Below are positions 36,480 to 46,900 of a stretch of DNA of 64,000 nucleotides, piece after piece; within the stretch, counting starts at the first letter, position 1; each line of letters starts with the position of its first letter. The DNA lies in NCBI RefSeq assembly GCF_000422665.1, contig NZ_KE383899.1, forward strand, positions 74,915 through 138,914, in the 5' to 3' direction. The notes under the pieces were generated by a model, which saw only the letters and a list, made by a program, of their open reading frames with translations, made no database searches and was not told where the DNA came from. The DNA comes from Ferrimonas senticii DSM 18821. Its GTDB lineage: Bacteria; Pseudomonadota; Gammaproteobacteria; Enterobacterales; Shewanellaceae. The position numbers were made by a program, and so were the translations under genes.

Positions 36480-37922
36480 TTAGGCTTTGTGCTTTTTGCT
36501 TTTCAGCCAAGTGTTGCAAGCCAGTTGCTCTTTCAGAGACTCAATCTTGTGGGCATCGAACTCTGGGGTTTTGCCAGCTTTCAGCTGCACTTCGTAATCT
36601 TCGATTACCGCGTAAGCAACCTTAGACAACGCCACGATAGCCACGATGTTCACCAGTGCCATCAAGCCCATCGATACGTCAGCGAAGTTCCACACCATGC
36701 TCAACGATGCCACCGAGCCAACCAGTACCATCGCCAGCACCAGCAGACGGAACACCAGCAGAACGGTCTTGTTCTTGCTTAGGAACAGAATGTTGCTTTC
36801 GGCGTAGCTGTAGTTAGCGATGATTGAGCTAAAGCAGAACAGCAGAATCGCCGCTGCCAAGAAGTAGCTCGCCCAGCCGCCCAGTTCGTTGGTCAGTGCC
36901 AACTGCAGCAGACCGATACCTTTCTGACCTTCAGACGCATCCAGCACACCAGAAACCAGAATGATCGCCGCAGATGCAGTACAGATCACTAGGGTATCAA
37001 CGAATACGCCGATCATCTGCACAAAACCTTGAGATGCAGGGTGGTTCGGGTTTGGTGTTGCAGAGGCGGCGATGTTAGCCGCTGAACCCATGCCCGCTTC
37101 GTTGGAGAACAGACCACGAGCCACACCCGCCATCACGGCACCCATCATACCGCCAGCAGCTTGATCCAGGCCGAAGGCGCTGTTGAAGATCAGCGCAAAC
37201 GCCGCCGGAACTTCAGACAGGTTCATCACAATAACGATAACTGCCAGACCCAAGTACAGCAATGCCATTACTGGAACGATCTTCTCAGACACGCTGGCAA
37301 CCTTTTTCAGGCCACCCATGATCACGTAGGCGGTCAGCGCCACAATCACCACGGCAATGATGTTTTTATCAATGCCAAAGGAGTTATTCAACGCATCGGC
37401 GATGGTGTTTGCTTGTACCGAGTTAAAGGCAAAACCGAAGGCGATGATCAGCAGGATTGAGAACAAGATCCCCATCCAACGACGGCCAAGGCCTTGCTCC
37501 ATGTAGTACGCTGGGCCACCGATGTATTGGCCATCTTCACGGCGTACCTTGTACACCTGCGCCAAAGTGGATTCAACGAACGCGGTTGCCATACCCAACA
37601 GGGCGATCAGCCACATCCAGAAGATCGAGCCAGCACCACCAACGGTAATCGCCACGGCAACACCGGCCATGTTACCGGTGCCAACACGAGCGGCCATCGA
37701 AGTACAAAATACTTGGAACGAGGATAAGCCATCGGCTGGATTTTCACGGCCATCGCGAACCAGACGGACACCGTGACCGAACAAACGTAACTGAATAAAG
37801 CCCAAGCGCACAGTGAACAGTACGCCCGCAGTTACCAATACATAAATAAGGACTTTGCCCCACAGCACACCATTAGCAAAGTTAATGGCGCTATTTAGCG
37901 CAGCAGTAATAGTTTCAATCAT
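36480..37922 (-). CDS. Alanine/glycine:sodium symporter (AGCS family)
   Basis: The 480-residue protein has about ten helices and AGCS signatures: FCTSMAARVGTGNMAGVAVAI, GGAGSIFWMWLIALLGMATAFVES, YIGGPAYYMEQGLG and LFSNEAGMGSAANIAASA. It imports alanine or glycine with Na+, drawing on the sodium gradient made by NQR. The ATG at 37922 gives the family N-terminus. The 568 bases upstream contain a good CRP-like site at 38138-38153. Confidence 0.93.
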   Translation of the reverse strand: MIETITAALNSAINFANGVLWGKVLIYVLVTAGVLFTVRLGFIQLRLFGHGVRLVRDGRENPADGLSSFQVFCTSMAARVGTGNMAGVAVAITVGGAGSIFWMWLIALLGMATAFVESTLAQVYKVRREDGQYIGGPAYYMEQGLGRRWMGILFSILLIIAFGFAFNSVQANTIADALNNSFGIDKNIIAVVIVALTAYVIMGGLKKVASVSEKIVPVMALLYLGLAVIVIVMNLSEVPAAFALIFNSAFGLDQAAGGMMGAVMAGVARGLFSNEAGMGSAANIAASATPNPNHPASQGFVQMIGVFVDTLVICTASAAIILVSGVLDASEGQKGIGLLQLALTNELGGWASYFLAAAILLFCFSSIIANYSYAESNILFLSKNKTVLLVFRLLVLAMVLVGSVASLSMVWNFADVSMGLMALVNIVAIVALSKVAYAVIEDYEVQLKAGKTPEFDAHKIESLKEQLACNTWLKSKKHKA

Positions 37923-38505
37923 AATAAGTTCTTCTTGAGGGCACCAAAGAGGCCAACACCGCATCAAGATGCGCTGTTAAACGACGGTGACTAACAATAA
38001 ACTTCCATTCCAAATGGTTGACCAGAACGGTCGGTTATCAGCCTTTATGTAGCAGATTTAATTATGTTTCGAAGCAGCTTTCACTGCTCCTGTACTGATA
38101 ACGCAAAGCACACTACCACAGAATTTTCGCCGCCACAGGTGAGCCACATCACAGTAAATCAACCAATCTACTGCTACGCCAGTAAAACTGCGCAACATTT
38201 ACCCAACTTAACGCTAAGCCAACAAAAATGCAGCGTTTTTGCAATAACAACGGCACCCCTTCAATGAGTCACCGTGACTGCTAGTATTTGCCAATCATTA
38301 CCACCGCACATTATTTTAAGTCGTTGATATTTTGCACTTAATTACCAATAATCATGCACCAATTAACGACGATTCACAGTCATGACGAAAGAGTTTGTGA
38401 ATCCACCAGTTATTTCGCGCTAACAGTTGGCAAACACAAGCAAATTTCCTTTAATTAGTCACAATTAAATGACGGGCAGCAGCCCGCACAATGGAATACC
38501 CGCCC
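37923..38505. other. Divergent intergenic region between the AGCS symporter and tal
   Basis: These 583 bases hold no gene I can support and are more AT-rich than their surroundings. They must contain promoters for both divergent genes. A CRP-like operator lies at 38138-38153. CGGGC (38473-38477) and GCCCG (38482-38486) form a small hairpin directly before the tal start region, where it could affect ribosome access. A 67-codon open frame at 38064-38267 lacks a ribosome site and any recognisable likeness. Confidence 0.45.
38138..38153. promoter_or_regulatory. Candidate CRP binding site
   Basis: GGTGAGCCACATCACA matches the TGTGA-N6-TCACA consensus at nine of ten defined positions. It lies 216 bases upstream of the symporter ATG and about 350 bases upstream of tal. 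Carbon control of alanine uptake would make sense, but the distance is large. Confidence 0.5.
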
Positions 38506-39462
38506 ATGGCCAACGCATTAGAACAACTCAAAGCTGTTACCACTATTGTCGCCGACACCGGTGACATCGAAGCCATCCGCCGCTACGCGCCGCAGGATGC
38601 CACCACCAACCCATCACTGATCCTCAAAGCGGCACAGATCCCAGAGTACGACAACCTGATTGCCGACGCCGTTGCCTATGCCCAAGCGCAAAGCAGCGAT
38701 CCAGCAACGCAGTTGGAAGACGCCGCCGATAAACTGGCGGTGAATATTGGTGTTGAGATCCTAAAGCTGGTTCCTGGGCGGATCTCCACCGAGGTGGATG
38801 CCCGTCTGTCATTCGATACCGAAGGTTCGGTCGCCAAAGCCCACAAACTGATGGGACTGTACCAACAAGCCGGCGTTAGCGCCGATCGCATCCTGATTAA
38901 GCTGGCCTCCACTTGGGAAGGCATTCGCGCGGCTGAACAGCTAGAACAGCAAGGCATCAACTGCAACCTAACCCTACTGTTTAGTTTTGCCCAAGCGCGC
39001 GCATGTGCCGAAGCTGGCGTTTACCTGATCTCACCATTTGTTGGTCGCATTCTGGACTGGTACAAGCAAAGCACCGGCGAAGAGTACAGCGCCCAGTCCG
39101 ATCCAGGTGTGGTTTCAGTCACCAGCATCTACAACTACTACAAGCAGCACGGTTATGACACCGTGGTAATGGGCGCCTCGTTCCGCAACACCGGCGAGAT
39201 CCTAGAACTTGCCGGTTGTGATCGCCTGACCATTGGTCCAGCACTGCTGGAAGAGCTGGAAAACAGCAACGTCACCGTGATCGAAAAGCTGAAGTTCGCC
39301 GGTGAGCAGCAAGCGCGCCCTGAACCGATGTCAGAGCACCAGTTCCGTTGGGAGATGAACGACGATGCCATGGCCACCGAAAAGCTGGCTGAAGGCATTC
39401 GTAACTTCGCTATCGACCAAGGCAAACTGGAAGCGATGCTGCGTCAGCGTCTCGGTCTGTAA
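38506..39462 (+). CDS. tal: Transaldolase (TalB type)
   Basis: The 318-residue enzyme matches E. coli TalB (317) closely: [26 protein letters not shown], the Schiff-base Lys in RILIKLAST (near residue 132), and [21 protein letters not shown]. It transfers dihydroxyacetone units in the non-oxidative pentose phosphate pathway. The ATG at 38506 fits the family length; an ATG at 38491 would add five residues. Neither has a strong ribosome site. A terminator separates it from pgi. Confidence 0.95.
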   Translation: MANALEQLKAVTTIVADTGDIEAIRRYAPQDATTNPSLILKAAQIPEYDNLIADAVAYAQAQSSDPATQLEDAADKLAVNIGVEILKLVPGRISTEVDARLSFDTEGSVAKAHKLMGLYQQAGVSADRILIKLASTWEGIRAAEQLEQQGINCNLTLLFSFAQARACAEAGVYLISPFVGRILDWYKQSTGEEYSAQSDPGVVSVTSIYNYYKQHGYDTVVMGASFRNTGEILELAGCDRLTIGPALLEELENSNVTVIEKLKFAGEQQARPEPMSEHQFRWEMNDDAMATEKLAEGIRNFAIDQGKLEAMLRQRLGL

Positions 39463-39479
39463 CCTTTGGTAGTAAATGA

Positions 39480-39504
39480 AAAGCCCGAGTCTTACTCGGG
39501 CTTT
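39480..39504 (+). terminator. Terminator between tal and pgi
   Basis: AAAGCCCGAGT (39480-39490) pairs with ACTCGGGCTTT (39494-39504) across a three-base loop, 17 bases after tal. Confidence 0.88.
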
Positions 39505-39560
39505 AGTGTATTCAAGGCACAGCCGGACGTGCCATGCACCAGCATAGGAACCACAAGAAT

Positions 39561-41210
39561 ATGACTAACCCAACCACCCTGCCCGCTTGGCAACAACTAA
39601 GCCAATTGCGATCGCAGTTTGCTGATTTCTCTTTGCGACAGGCGTTTGCCACCGATCCTCAGCGCGCCGAGCGGATGAATCTCACCGCGGCAGGGCTCCA
39701 GTTGGATTACTCCAAAAACTTGGTGGATCAATCGGTTCTGGCGGCATTGCTGCAGCTAGCAGAGGAAGCCGGGGTTGCCACCTTGCGCCAGCAGATGTTT
39801 GCCGGTGATGCCATTAACAACACCGAAGGTCGCGCGGTTCTACACACCGCCCTGCGCAACCACAGCCGCAGCGAGATCATCGCCGATGGCGCCAATGTGG
39901 TACCAGAAGTGGCAGCCACCTTGGCCAAAATCAAAGCCTTTGTTGATGAGATCCACAGCGGCCAACGCCGCGGTTTTGATAACCAAACCTTTACCGACGT
40001 TATCGCCATCGGCATCGGCGGTTCATTCTTAGGGCCGAAAGTCGCCACTGAAGCGCTGCGTCCCTACGCCGTCGCCGGCATCAAGCTGCACTTTGTCGCC
40101 AACGTAGATGGCACCGCGCTGGCAGAAAAGCTCAAGCGGGTTGATGTTGCCCGCACCTTGGTGGTGATGTCCTCTAAGTCATTCTCGACCCAAGAGACCC
40201 TCGCCAACACCTTAAGTGCTCGCGATCACTTTATCGCCGCCGGTGTGCCCGTCGATGCCATTGGCAAACACTTTGTCGCCATCAGCTCCAACGTCACCGC
40301 GGCGGTGGAATTTGGCATCGATGCCGCGAACGTCTTCCCGATGTGGGATTGGGTTGGTGGCCGCTACTCGCTGTGGTCGGCGATTGGTTTGCCGATCGCC
40401 CTAGCGGTGGGATTCGATAATTTCGAGCAATTACTAAGCGGCGCTGCGGCGATGGATCAACACTTCACTGACGCGCCGCTGGCGCAAAATATGCCGGTGC
40501 TGATGGCGCTACTGTCACTGTGGTACATCAACTTCTATGGCAGTCAAAGCCAAGTGCTGTTGAGCTATGACCACTATCTGCGCGGTCTGCCAGCGTATGT
40601 GCAGCAACTGGATATGGAAAGTAATGGCAAGGGCGTTGATAAGCAGGGCAACCCCGTCAGTGTGAGCAGCGGCCCAGTGATCTGGGGCGGCGAAGGCACC
40701 AACGGTCAGCACGCTTATCACCAGCTGTTGCATCAAGGCACCGCGTTGATCCCAGCGGACTTTATTCTGCCGCTGCAAAGCCACAACCCTATCGGCAATC
40801 ATCATCAGATGTTGGCGGCTAACTGCTTAGCGCAGTCGCAGGCATTAATGCTCGGTAAAACCCTAGATGAGGCTAAAGCCGAGCTAACCGCGAAAGGGGT
40901 AAGCGGCGAACAACTAGAGCTGCTGGCCAAGCACAAAGTGATGCCGGGTAACCGCCCAAGCAACACCCTGTTGATGAATCAGCTGACCCCAGCCACCTTA
41001 GGCGCATTGATTGCCTTGTATGAGCACCGCACCTTTGTTCAAGGGGCGATCTGGGGCATTAACTCATTTGACCAATGGGGGGTTGAACTGGGCAAAGTAC
41101 TGGGTGACGCGGTATTGGCTGAGATCTGCGCCAGCGAGCAGTTAAATCAACTGGATCCATCAACCAATCTATTGGTGAAAGCGGTTCGTCAAGGGGTCAT
41201 CAGGGCGTAG
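39561..41210 (+). CDS. pgi: Pgi, glucose-6-phosphate isomerase
   Basis: The protein has 549 residues, exactly the E. coli length. It has the first PGI signature in [14 protein letters not shown], the serine-rich [11 protein letters not shown] phosphate site, the glutamate/histidine region HNPIGNHHQ, and the second signature [16 protein letters not shown] near the C-terminus. It interconverts glucose-6-P and fructose-6-P and sits beside tal, which uses fructose-6-P. ATG 39561 gives the family N-terminus. Confidence 0.97.
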   Translation: MTNPTTLPAWQQLSQLRSQFADFSLRQAFATDPQRAERMNLTAAGLQLDYSKNLVDQSVLAALLQLAEEAGVATLRQQMFAGDAINNTEGRAVLHTALRNHSRSEIIADGANVVPEVAATLAKIKAFVDEIHSGQRRGFDNQTFTDVIAIGIGGSFLGPKVATEALRPYAVAGIKLHFVANVDGTALAEKLKRVDVARTLVVMSSKSFSTQETLANTLSARDHFIAAGVPVDAIGKHFVAISSNVTAAVEFGIDAANVFPMWDWVGGRYSLWSAIGLPIALAVGFDNFEQLLSGAAAMDQHFTDAPLAQNMPVLMALLSLWYINFYGSQSQVLLSYDHYLRGLPAYVQQLDMESNGKGVDKQGNPVSVSSGPVIWGGEGTNGQHAYHQLLHQGTALIPADFILPLQSHNPIGNHHQMLAANCLAQSQALMLGKTLDEAKAELTAKGVSGEQLELLAKHKVMPGNRPSNTLLMNQLTPATLGALIALYEHRTFVQGAIWGINSFDQWGVELGKVLGDAVLAEICASEQLNQLDPSTNLLVKAVRQGVIRA

Positions 41211-41240
41211 AACAGAAAACGTCGTTTTGTAATAAATATG

Positions 41241-41270
41241 TTGCAACCTTTCTCCGTGTCATGATATATC
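41241..41270 (+). promoter_or_regulatory. Candidate promoter of the DUF3545 gene
   Basis: TTGCAA (41241-41246) and TATATC (41265-41270, within GATATATC) are 18 bases apart and lie 32 bases upstream of the ATG, in an otherwise empty AT-rich gap after pgi. Confidence 0.45.
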
Positions 41271-41301
41271 CGTAAGTGATAATAAGCATAGGGGGAAGGT
41301 T

Positions 41302-41484
41302 ATGGAACGACTCGATTATGGCTCACCTGCTGGAAGCGTGGTAGAACGGCCAACTCGCTCCCGAGGCAGTAAAAAGCGCAAGTGGCGTGAAATTGAAGCG
41401 ATTCAAGAGCGCAAAAGGCTTCGACAGGAGCTTGAAGATATCGACTTCTGCTTTGATGTTGAAGACGAACTGCTGGAAGAGTAA
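41302..41484 (+). CDS. Small DUF3545 family protein
   Basis: The 60-residue charged protein has a basic middle (SRGSKKRKWREIEAIQERKRL) and an acidic C-terminus (ELEDIDFCFDVEDELLEE), the pattern of DUF3545, a family of about 60 residues found in Shewanella, Vibrio and relatives. No function is known. AAGG lies seven bases before the ATG, and a strong terminator follows 16 bases after the stop, so it is a one-gene unit. Confidence 0.82.
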   Translation: MERLDYGSPAGSVVERPTRSRGSKKRKWREIEAIQERKRLRQELEDIDFCFDVEDELLEE

Positions 41485-41500
41485 TGCTCAAGCCGGTAAC

Positions 41501-41529
41501 AAAAATGCCTCGCACAGCGAGGCATTTTT
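41501..41529 (+). terminator. Terminator after the DUF3545 gene
   Basis: AAAAATGCCTCGC (41501-41513) and GCGAGGCATTTTT (41517-41529) form a 13-base perfect stem with T- and A-tracts on both strands, so it can also end the leftward hemerythrin gene. Confidence 0.93.
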
Positions 41530-41544
41530 ATGCGTGCTAAATGA

Positions 41545-42081
41545 TTAGCTGGCCGCTAGGTAATCGCGCAGATGTTGGTAGTCCGCGCCACTATTGGCAA
41601 ACAGTGGATCTGACTGGCATAACTGCTGTAATTGTGGCGTTAGTGACTGCCAATCGTCCTCGCTTAAGGTCGCGGCAATCTTTGGCAGCAACTGCTGATC
41701 CTCATAACTCAAATGATTGCGCTGCAGGGTTAGAAACTGGCGCAAGTTGGCAACCAAACGCTGCCGCGGCACCACCTGATCGGCCAAAATCATGGTCACC
41801 GTCGCTAAAATTGCGCTGGTGGCCTGCGCCAAAGCTTGATGCTCCTCAGCCAATTTGTGCAAGGTCAACGCCGGTTGCCCGGTCCGCTCTAGGTAGAACT
41901 GATAGATCCGATCTTCCAATGGATGATGGCAGCGATCGGCGTAGCGGTGCAGATAATCAATCAACTCTTGCAGCATCGGCATATTGATGCCACCGCCCTG
42001 CTCTAACCGTTCAATCTTCTGTTCCAGCAGATCCAGCAAGATATGGAAATGGCGATGGTCTTCGGCAATTCGCTCAAGCAT
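41545..42081 (-). CDS. Hemerythrin-like (HHE domain) protein
   Basis: The 178-residue all-helical protein has the spaced His/Glu ligands of the HHE cation-binding domain: EDHRHFHILLDLLE near the N-terminus, CHHPLEDRIYQFY in the first third, EEHQAL in the middle and NHLSYEDQQLLPKI near the end. Such proteins bind a di-iron centre and sense or handle oxygen, NO or iron. The ATG at 42081 follows AGAGAG. It lies 69 bases downstream of ung on the same strand. Confidence 0.87.
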   Translation of the reverse strand: MLERIAEDHRHFHILLDLLEQKIERLEQGGGINMPMLQELIDYLHRYADRCHHPLEDRIYQFYLERTGQPALTLHKLAEEHQALAQATSAILATVTMILADQVVPRQRLVANLRQFLTLQRNHLSYEDQQLLPKIAATLSEDDWQSLTPQLQQLCQSDPLFANSGADYQHLRDYLAAS

Positions 42082-42150
42082 ACAGAACTCTCTTTCGACA
42101 GTGATGGCCACCAACATGCCTGAGTCACAACGGAAACACTATGATCGCTA

Positions 42151-42813
42151 TCAAGGTTGCCAATCGATGCTGTGGTAACCCTGTGCCAGCAAGTAGTGGT
42201 TAGTTTTTGAAAAGTGGCGACAGCCAAAAAAGCCTCGATAGGCCGACAGCGGCGAAGGGTGTGGCCCATTCAGTAGCAGATGTTTGGTCGCGTCGATATT
42301 GCGCCCCTTCTTCTGCGCATGCGCGCCCCAAAGAATAAACACCACGTTTTGACAATGCTGATTAACCGCCGCAACTACCGCATCGGTAAATTGCTCCCAG
42401 CCCAATTTGGCGTGAGAATGGGCGTGCCCCTGATTAACCGTCAACACCGTATTAAGCAGCAGTACCCCTTGGTCGGCCCAGCGGCTTAGATCGCCATCAA
42501 CAGGTACCTGAAATCCTTCAATATCGGTCGCTAGCTCTTTATAGATATTGACCAGTGACGGCGGCAACTTCACCCCTTTAGCCACTGAAAAGCTAAGGCC
42601 ATGGGCCTGCCCCTCACCGTGGTAGGGATCTTGACCTAAGATCACCACCCGTACCTTATCCAGCGGCGTGCGCTCCAGCGCCACAAAGACCTGCGACTCC
42701 GGTGGGTAGATCGCCTGACCGGCGGCGCGCCAGTCGCTAATTTGCGCCAGCATCTGTTGATAGTATGGTTGTGCCCGCTCAGCGGCTAACACCTGATCCC
42801 AATCGATGTTCAT
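42151..42813 (-). CDS. ung: Ung, uracil-DNA glycosylase
   Basis: The 220-residue enzyme has the water-activating motif [14 protein letters not shown] (Asp62), [12 protein letters not shown], the [13 protein letters not shown] block and the minor-groove motif [14 protein letters not shown]. It removes uracil from DNA at the start of base excision repair. It diverges from nfo, which encodes the endonuclease acting on the resulting abasic site. Confidence 0.97.
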   Translation of the reverse strand: MNIDWDQVLAAERAQPYYQQMLAQISDWRAAGQAIYPPESQVFVALERTPLDKVRVVILGQDPYHGEGQAHGLSFSVAKGVKLPPSLVNIYKELATDIEGFQVPVDGDLSRWADQGVLLLNTVLTVNQGHAHSHAKLGWEQFTDAVVAAVNQHCQNVVFILWGAHAQKKGRNIDATKHLLLNGPHPSPLSAYRGFFGCRHFSKTNHYLLAQGYHSIDWQP

Positions 42814-42913
42814 CGAAACTTCTCTGCAAAAAAACGATTAGCCAATGTTAATCAATTCGTTGGCATCGACCAACGGCCAGCAATATAGTGCCAAGGTTAT
42901 TTTAGGAGTGCCC

Positions 42914-43759
42914 ATGCGATTTATCGGAGCCCACGTTAGCGCCGCCGGTGGCGTCGAAAACGCCCCCATCAACGCCCATAAGATTGGCGCCAACGCCTTT
43001 GCCCTGTTTACCAAAAACCAGCGCCGCTGGCAGGCAAAGCCACTGACCAGCCGTGATATCAGTAATTTTAAAGCCAACTGTCAGCGCTTTGGTTACCGCC
43101 CGGAGCAGATCCTGCCCCACGACAGCTACTTGATTAACCTCGGCCATCCTGAAGCCGAGGCGCTTGCCCGTTCCCGCGATGCCTTTATCGATGAGATGCA
43201 GCGCTGTCAGCAACTGGGGTTAACCCTGCTGAACTTCCATCCGGGGAGCCACTTAAAACAGATTAGCGAAGCCGACTGTCTGGCGCGTATCGCCGAATCG
43301 ATAAACTTGGCGCTGGATGCCAGCAGCGGTGTTACCGCGGTAATTGAAAACACCGCCGGTCAAGGTAGTAACCTTGGCCACCGCTTCGAACAACTGGCAA
43401 CCATCATCGACCAAGTTGACGATAAAAGCCGTGTCGGTGTCTGCTTAGATACCTGTCACACCTTTGCCGCCGGTTACGATCTGTCCAGCATCGCCGCCTG
43501 TGAAGCGACCTTCGCCGAATTTGATGCCATCGTTGGCCTGCATAACCTCAAAGCGATGCACCTTAACGGCAGCAAATCAGCCCTTGGCAGTCGCGTTGAC
43601 CGCCACCATAGCCTCCATCAAGGCGAGCTAGGCACCGAACTATTCCAATTCTTGATGAACCATCCGGCCACCGAAAGCATTCCACTGGTGCTGGAAACCA
43701 TCGACGAAACCCTGTGGCAGGAAGAGATCAACTGGCTGCGTGGATTGCAAACCGCCTAG
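42914..43759 (+). CDS. nfo: Nfo, endonuclease IV
   Basis: The 281-residue protein begins [18 protein letters not shown]. It carries the AP-endonuclease family 2 motifs [33 protein letters not shown] and MHLNGSK, which bind three zinc ions, plus a C-terminal LVLETID. It cuts at abasic sites and 3'-blocked ends. The ATG at 42914 follows AGGAG by six bases. A heptamer tandem repeat follows 18 bases beyond the stop. Confidence 0.97.
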   Translation: MRFIGAHVSAAGGVENAPINAHKIGANAFALFTKNQRRWQAKPLTSRDISNFKANCQRFGYRPEQILPHDSYLINLGHPEAEALARSRDAFIDEMQRCQQLGLTLLNFHPGSHLKQISEADCLARIAESINLALDASSGVTAVIENTAGQGSNLGHRFEQLATIIDQVDDKSRVGVCLDTCHTFAAGYDLSSIAACEATFAEFDAIVGLHNLKAMHLNGSKSALGSRVDRHHSLHQGELGTELFQFLMNHPATESIPLVLETIDETLWQEEINWLRGLQTA

Positions 43760-43777
43760 CACAGCAGCAATTAGGTT

Positions 43778-43826
43778 GCAGTTAGCAGTTAGCAGTTAGC
43801 AGTTAGCAGTTAGCAGTTAGCAGTTA
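43778..43826. repeat. Seven-copy heptamer tandem repeat (GCAGTTA)
   Basis: Seven perfect copies of GCAGTTA run head to tail between the nfo stop and the bidirectional terminator at 43853-43877. The stretch is not coding. With seven identical units it should be prone to copy-number change by slippage. Confidence 0.97.
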
Positions 43827-43852
43827 ATTGTTACTGGTAGCCGCCGAAACAC

Positions 43853-43877
43853 AAAGCCCTCGCAATGCGAGGGCTTT
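43853..43877 (-). terminator. Bidirectional terminator between nfo and the RND pump gene
   Basis: AAAGCCCTCGC (43853-43863) pairs with GCGAGGGCTTT (43867-43877) across AAT. It lies 35 bases beyond the pump stop on the minus strand and about 94 beyond nfo on the plus strand. Confidence 0.88.
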
Positions 43878-43911
43878 GATTATCGGCGTCATGCAACAGC
43901 TCACGCCGCGG

Positions 43912-46900
43912 TTACTGACCGGCTACTTCGTCGTTTTTGATGTTGAAGAACACCGCGTACAGCGCTGGCACAATCACCAAGGTCAATAGGGTGGCGAAGC
44001 TTAAACCAAATACCATCACCACTGACATCGACTTAAAGAAAGCGTCGTAGAACAGCGGGATCACTCCCAGTACGGTGGTGATGGCGCCCATCATCACTGG
44101 CCGCAAACGGCTGGCCGACGCCTGCACCAAGGCATCCATCCGCGGCATATTGGTGGCAATATCGAGGTCTATCTGCTCGACCAAAACGATGGCGTTCTTG
44201 ATCAGCAGTCCCGACAGCGACAGCAGTCCCAAGATCCCCATAAACTCCAATGGGGTCTGGGTTAGCACCAAGCCAAACACCACGCCGATCAGCGCCAGTG
44301 GCACCACCAGCCAGATCACCAGCGGCTGACGTACCGCGTTAAACAGCAGCAGCACCACAATCACCATCGCCGCCAAACCAGCCGGAATGGTGGAAGCCAG
44401 ATCTTCATTCGATTCGGTGGAATCACCAAAGATCCCCTCCCACTCCATGGTATAACCGTCCGGCAGTGCAATCGCCTCAATCTGATCGGTAATGCGGCCA
44501 CGCAGTTGTGATTCCAGTTCGCTGCCATCGGTACTGACCTGCGCTTTGATGGTCCAAACGCGGTTTTCTCGGCGCAACTGGCCATCTTGCCACTGGGTAT
44601 CTACCCCGGTTACTACGCTGCCCAACGGCACCACATTGCCGGTGTCGCTGGAAACCACCGCGATATTGTCGATATCTTGCAGCCCCTGCCGCTCCGACTC
44701 TGGCGCCCGCAGCACGATTGGGATCAGCTGATCCTGCTCGCGGTAGACGCCAATTTGGCGGCCATTAAAGTTGGTTTGCAGCGCCCGGGCGATATCTTGA
44801 CGAGTCACCCCAGCACGCTGAGCGCTGAGCTCATCCACCTGCGGCACCAGCACCGGCACTGGATTACGCCAGTTATCTTTGATCTCTACCCCACGGCCAT
44901 CGGCATACATAATCGCATTGGCTTGACCGGCGAGATCTCGTAGTACCTGCGGATCTGGGCCACGGAAGGTAACCTCGATATCCGAACCGCCACCGGGACC
45001 AAGCACAAACCGCCAAACCTTAGTTTGCGCATCCGGGAACTGCTCACCGAGGTAGCTTTCCACTTTGCGCTTTAAGGCGTCAATCTGGCGGTAATCGTCC
45101 AACCGCACCAGCAATTGACCGTAAGCGCCATTGGGCGATTGTGGCGAGTAGATCAGCATGTAGCGAATGCCACCAGAGCCGGTGCTGGAAAGCACACTTT
45201 GCACCCCCTCTTGCTTGGCAATAAAGGCTTCAATCTGGCGAATATCGGCGCCAGTGCGCTCGATATCGGTGCCCTCTGGCAACCAATAGTCGACCACCAT
45301 CTGCGGTGAAGTGGAAGTTGGGAAGAACCCCGGCTTCATAAACTGAGCGCCCCACAACGAGGTGATAAATAGCGCTACAATCGCGGTTAAGGTTAGCCAG
45401 CGAAAACGTACGGCGATCCGCACCAACGATTGATAACCAGCCACCACCCGACCAACTTTGGCCGGCTCTGCAGCGGCATCGCCGTTGGCTTTAAACAGCA
45501 GATAACAGAACAGCGGCGTTAGGGTAACCGCGAACAACCAGCTAAACAGCAGCGAGATCAGGATCACCCAGAACAGATGGCCGGTGTATTCGGCGGTGCT
45601 GCCAGGGGCAAAGCCGATCGGCGCAAACGCCAAACAGCCAACGATGGTACCGCCCAGCAATGGCCACTGGGTTTGGCTGACTACCTCTTTGGCGATCTCA
45701 AGCTTGCCGCGACCACGTTGAATGCCAACCAAGATCCCCTCGGTCACCACGATGGCGTTATCGACCATCATCCCTAGGGCAATGATCAACGCCCCCAGCG
45801 AGATCCGATGCATCGGAATGCCAATCAGGTTCATGGTCGCCAGTGTCGCCGCAATGGTTAGCAGCAAAATCGCGCCAATCACCAGCGCCGACTTAACCCC
45901 CATAAACAGCAGCAGGGTGATCACCACAATCGCCAGCGCGGCAAACACGTTGGCAACGAAGTTCTCTACCGAAGCGGCCACTTCAGCGCCCTGATGGTAG
46001 AAGCGTTCAACGTTGATGCCATAGGGACGACGACTTTCCGATTCCAGCAGATAGGCGTCCAGCGCTTCACCCACCGCCACCACGTTGGAGCCGGTGACAT
46101 TGGACACCCCTAGCGCGATCGCATCCTGCTGATTAAAGCGGATCACTCGTGACGCCGGCGTTTGCACCCCTCGGGTTACGGTGGCGATATCGCGCAGATA
46201 GATAGCACGGCCATCAACGCTGTCGGAGATCAGGGTATTTTCCAGTGCGGCAATTGAGTCCACCGCGCCGGTTGGTGCCAGAATCAAACGCTGCTGGCCG
46301 ACCTGCACATTACCGGCATTCACCACCTGATTTTGCAGTGCCAAGCGGTTGGCGATGGCATCAATGGAGATCCCCAGTGCTGTGCTGGCCTCGCGATTTA
46401 GCTCAACAAAGATCTGCTCGGCTTGCTCGCCCAGCAACGCCACCTTGGCAACATTGTCGATCTGCTCAATTTCTCCTTTGAGCTCTTCAGCGTAATCCTG
46501 CAGCTCGGCGTTACTGAAACCGTCACCGCTGATCAGGTAGTACATGCCATACACGTCACCGAAGTCATCGACCACAATCGGTGCCGATGCCCCCGGCGGC
46601 AGCTTGGTTTCGCTGTCACTGATCTTGTTACGCAGTTTGCTCCAAACGGTGGATAGCTCCGCCTTACTCTTGGAGAACTGGTACTTAATCTCGACGGTGA
46701 TCTCCGACTTACCAAAGGAGGAGATCGATTCCACCGTCTCCACCTCTTGCAGTTGGCGAATGGCGATCTCTAGGGTTTCGGAAACCTCATCGGCCACCTC
46801 TCGTGGAGTGGCACCAGGGTAGTAGGTAATCACCTGCGCCTGACGGATCACAAAGTCGGGATCCTCCAACCGCGGCATGGTTTGGTACGCCTGCCAGCCT

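Noticed and set aside
38064-38267. A 67-codon frame in the symporter-tal intergenic region
   Set aside because: No ribosome site, Cys- and Ser/Thr-rich random-looking product, and it covers the CRP-like site.
43778-43826. The heptamer array as a CRISPR or attachment site
   Set aside because: Units are seven bases with no spacers, and there is no integrase or cas gene nearby.
45757-45762. Asp-to-Asn change in helix 4 of the RND protein as an inactivating mutation
   Set aside because: The VDNAIV form is common in other RND branches, and the rest of the gene is intact.
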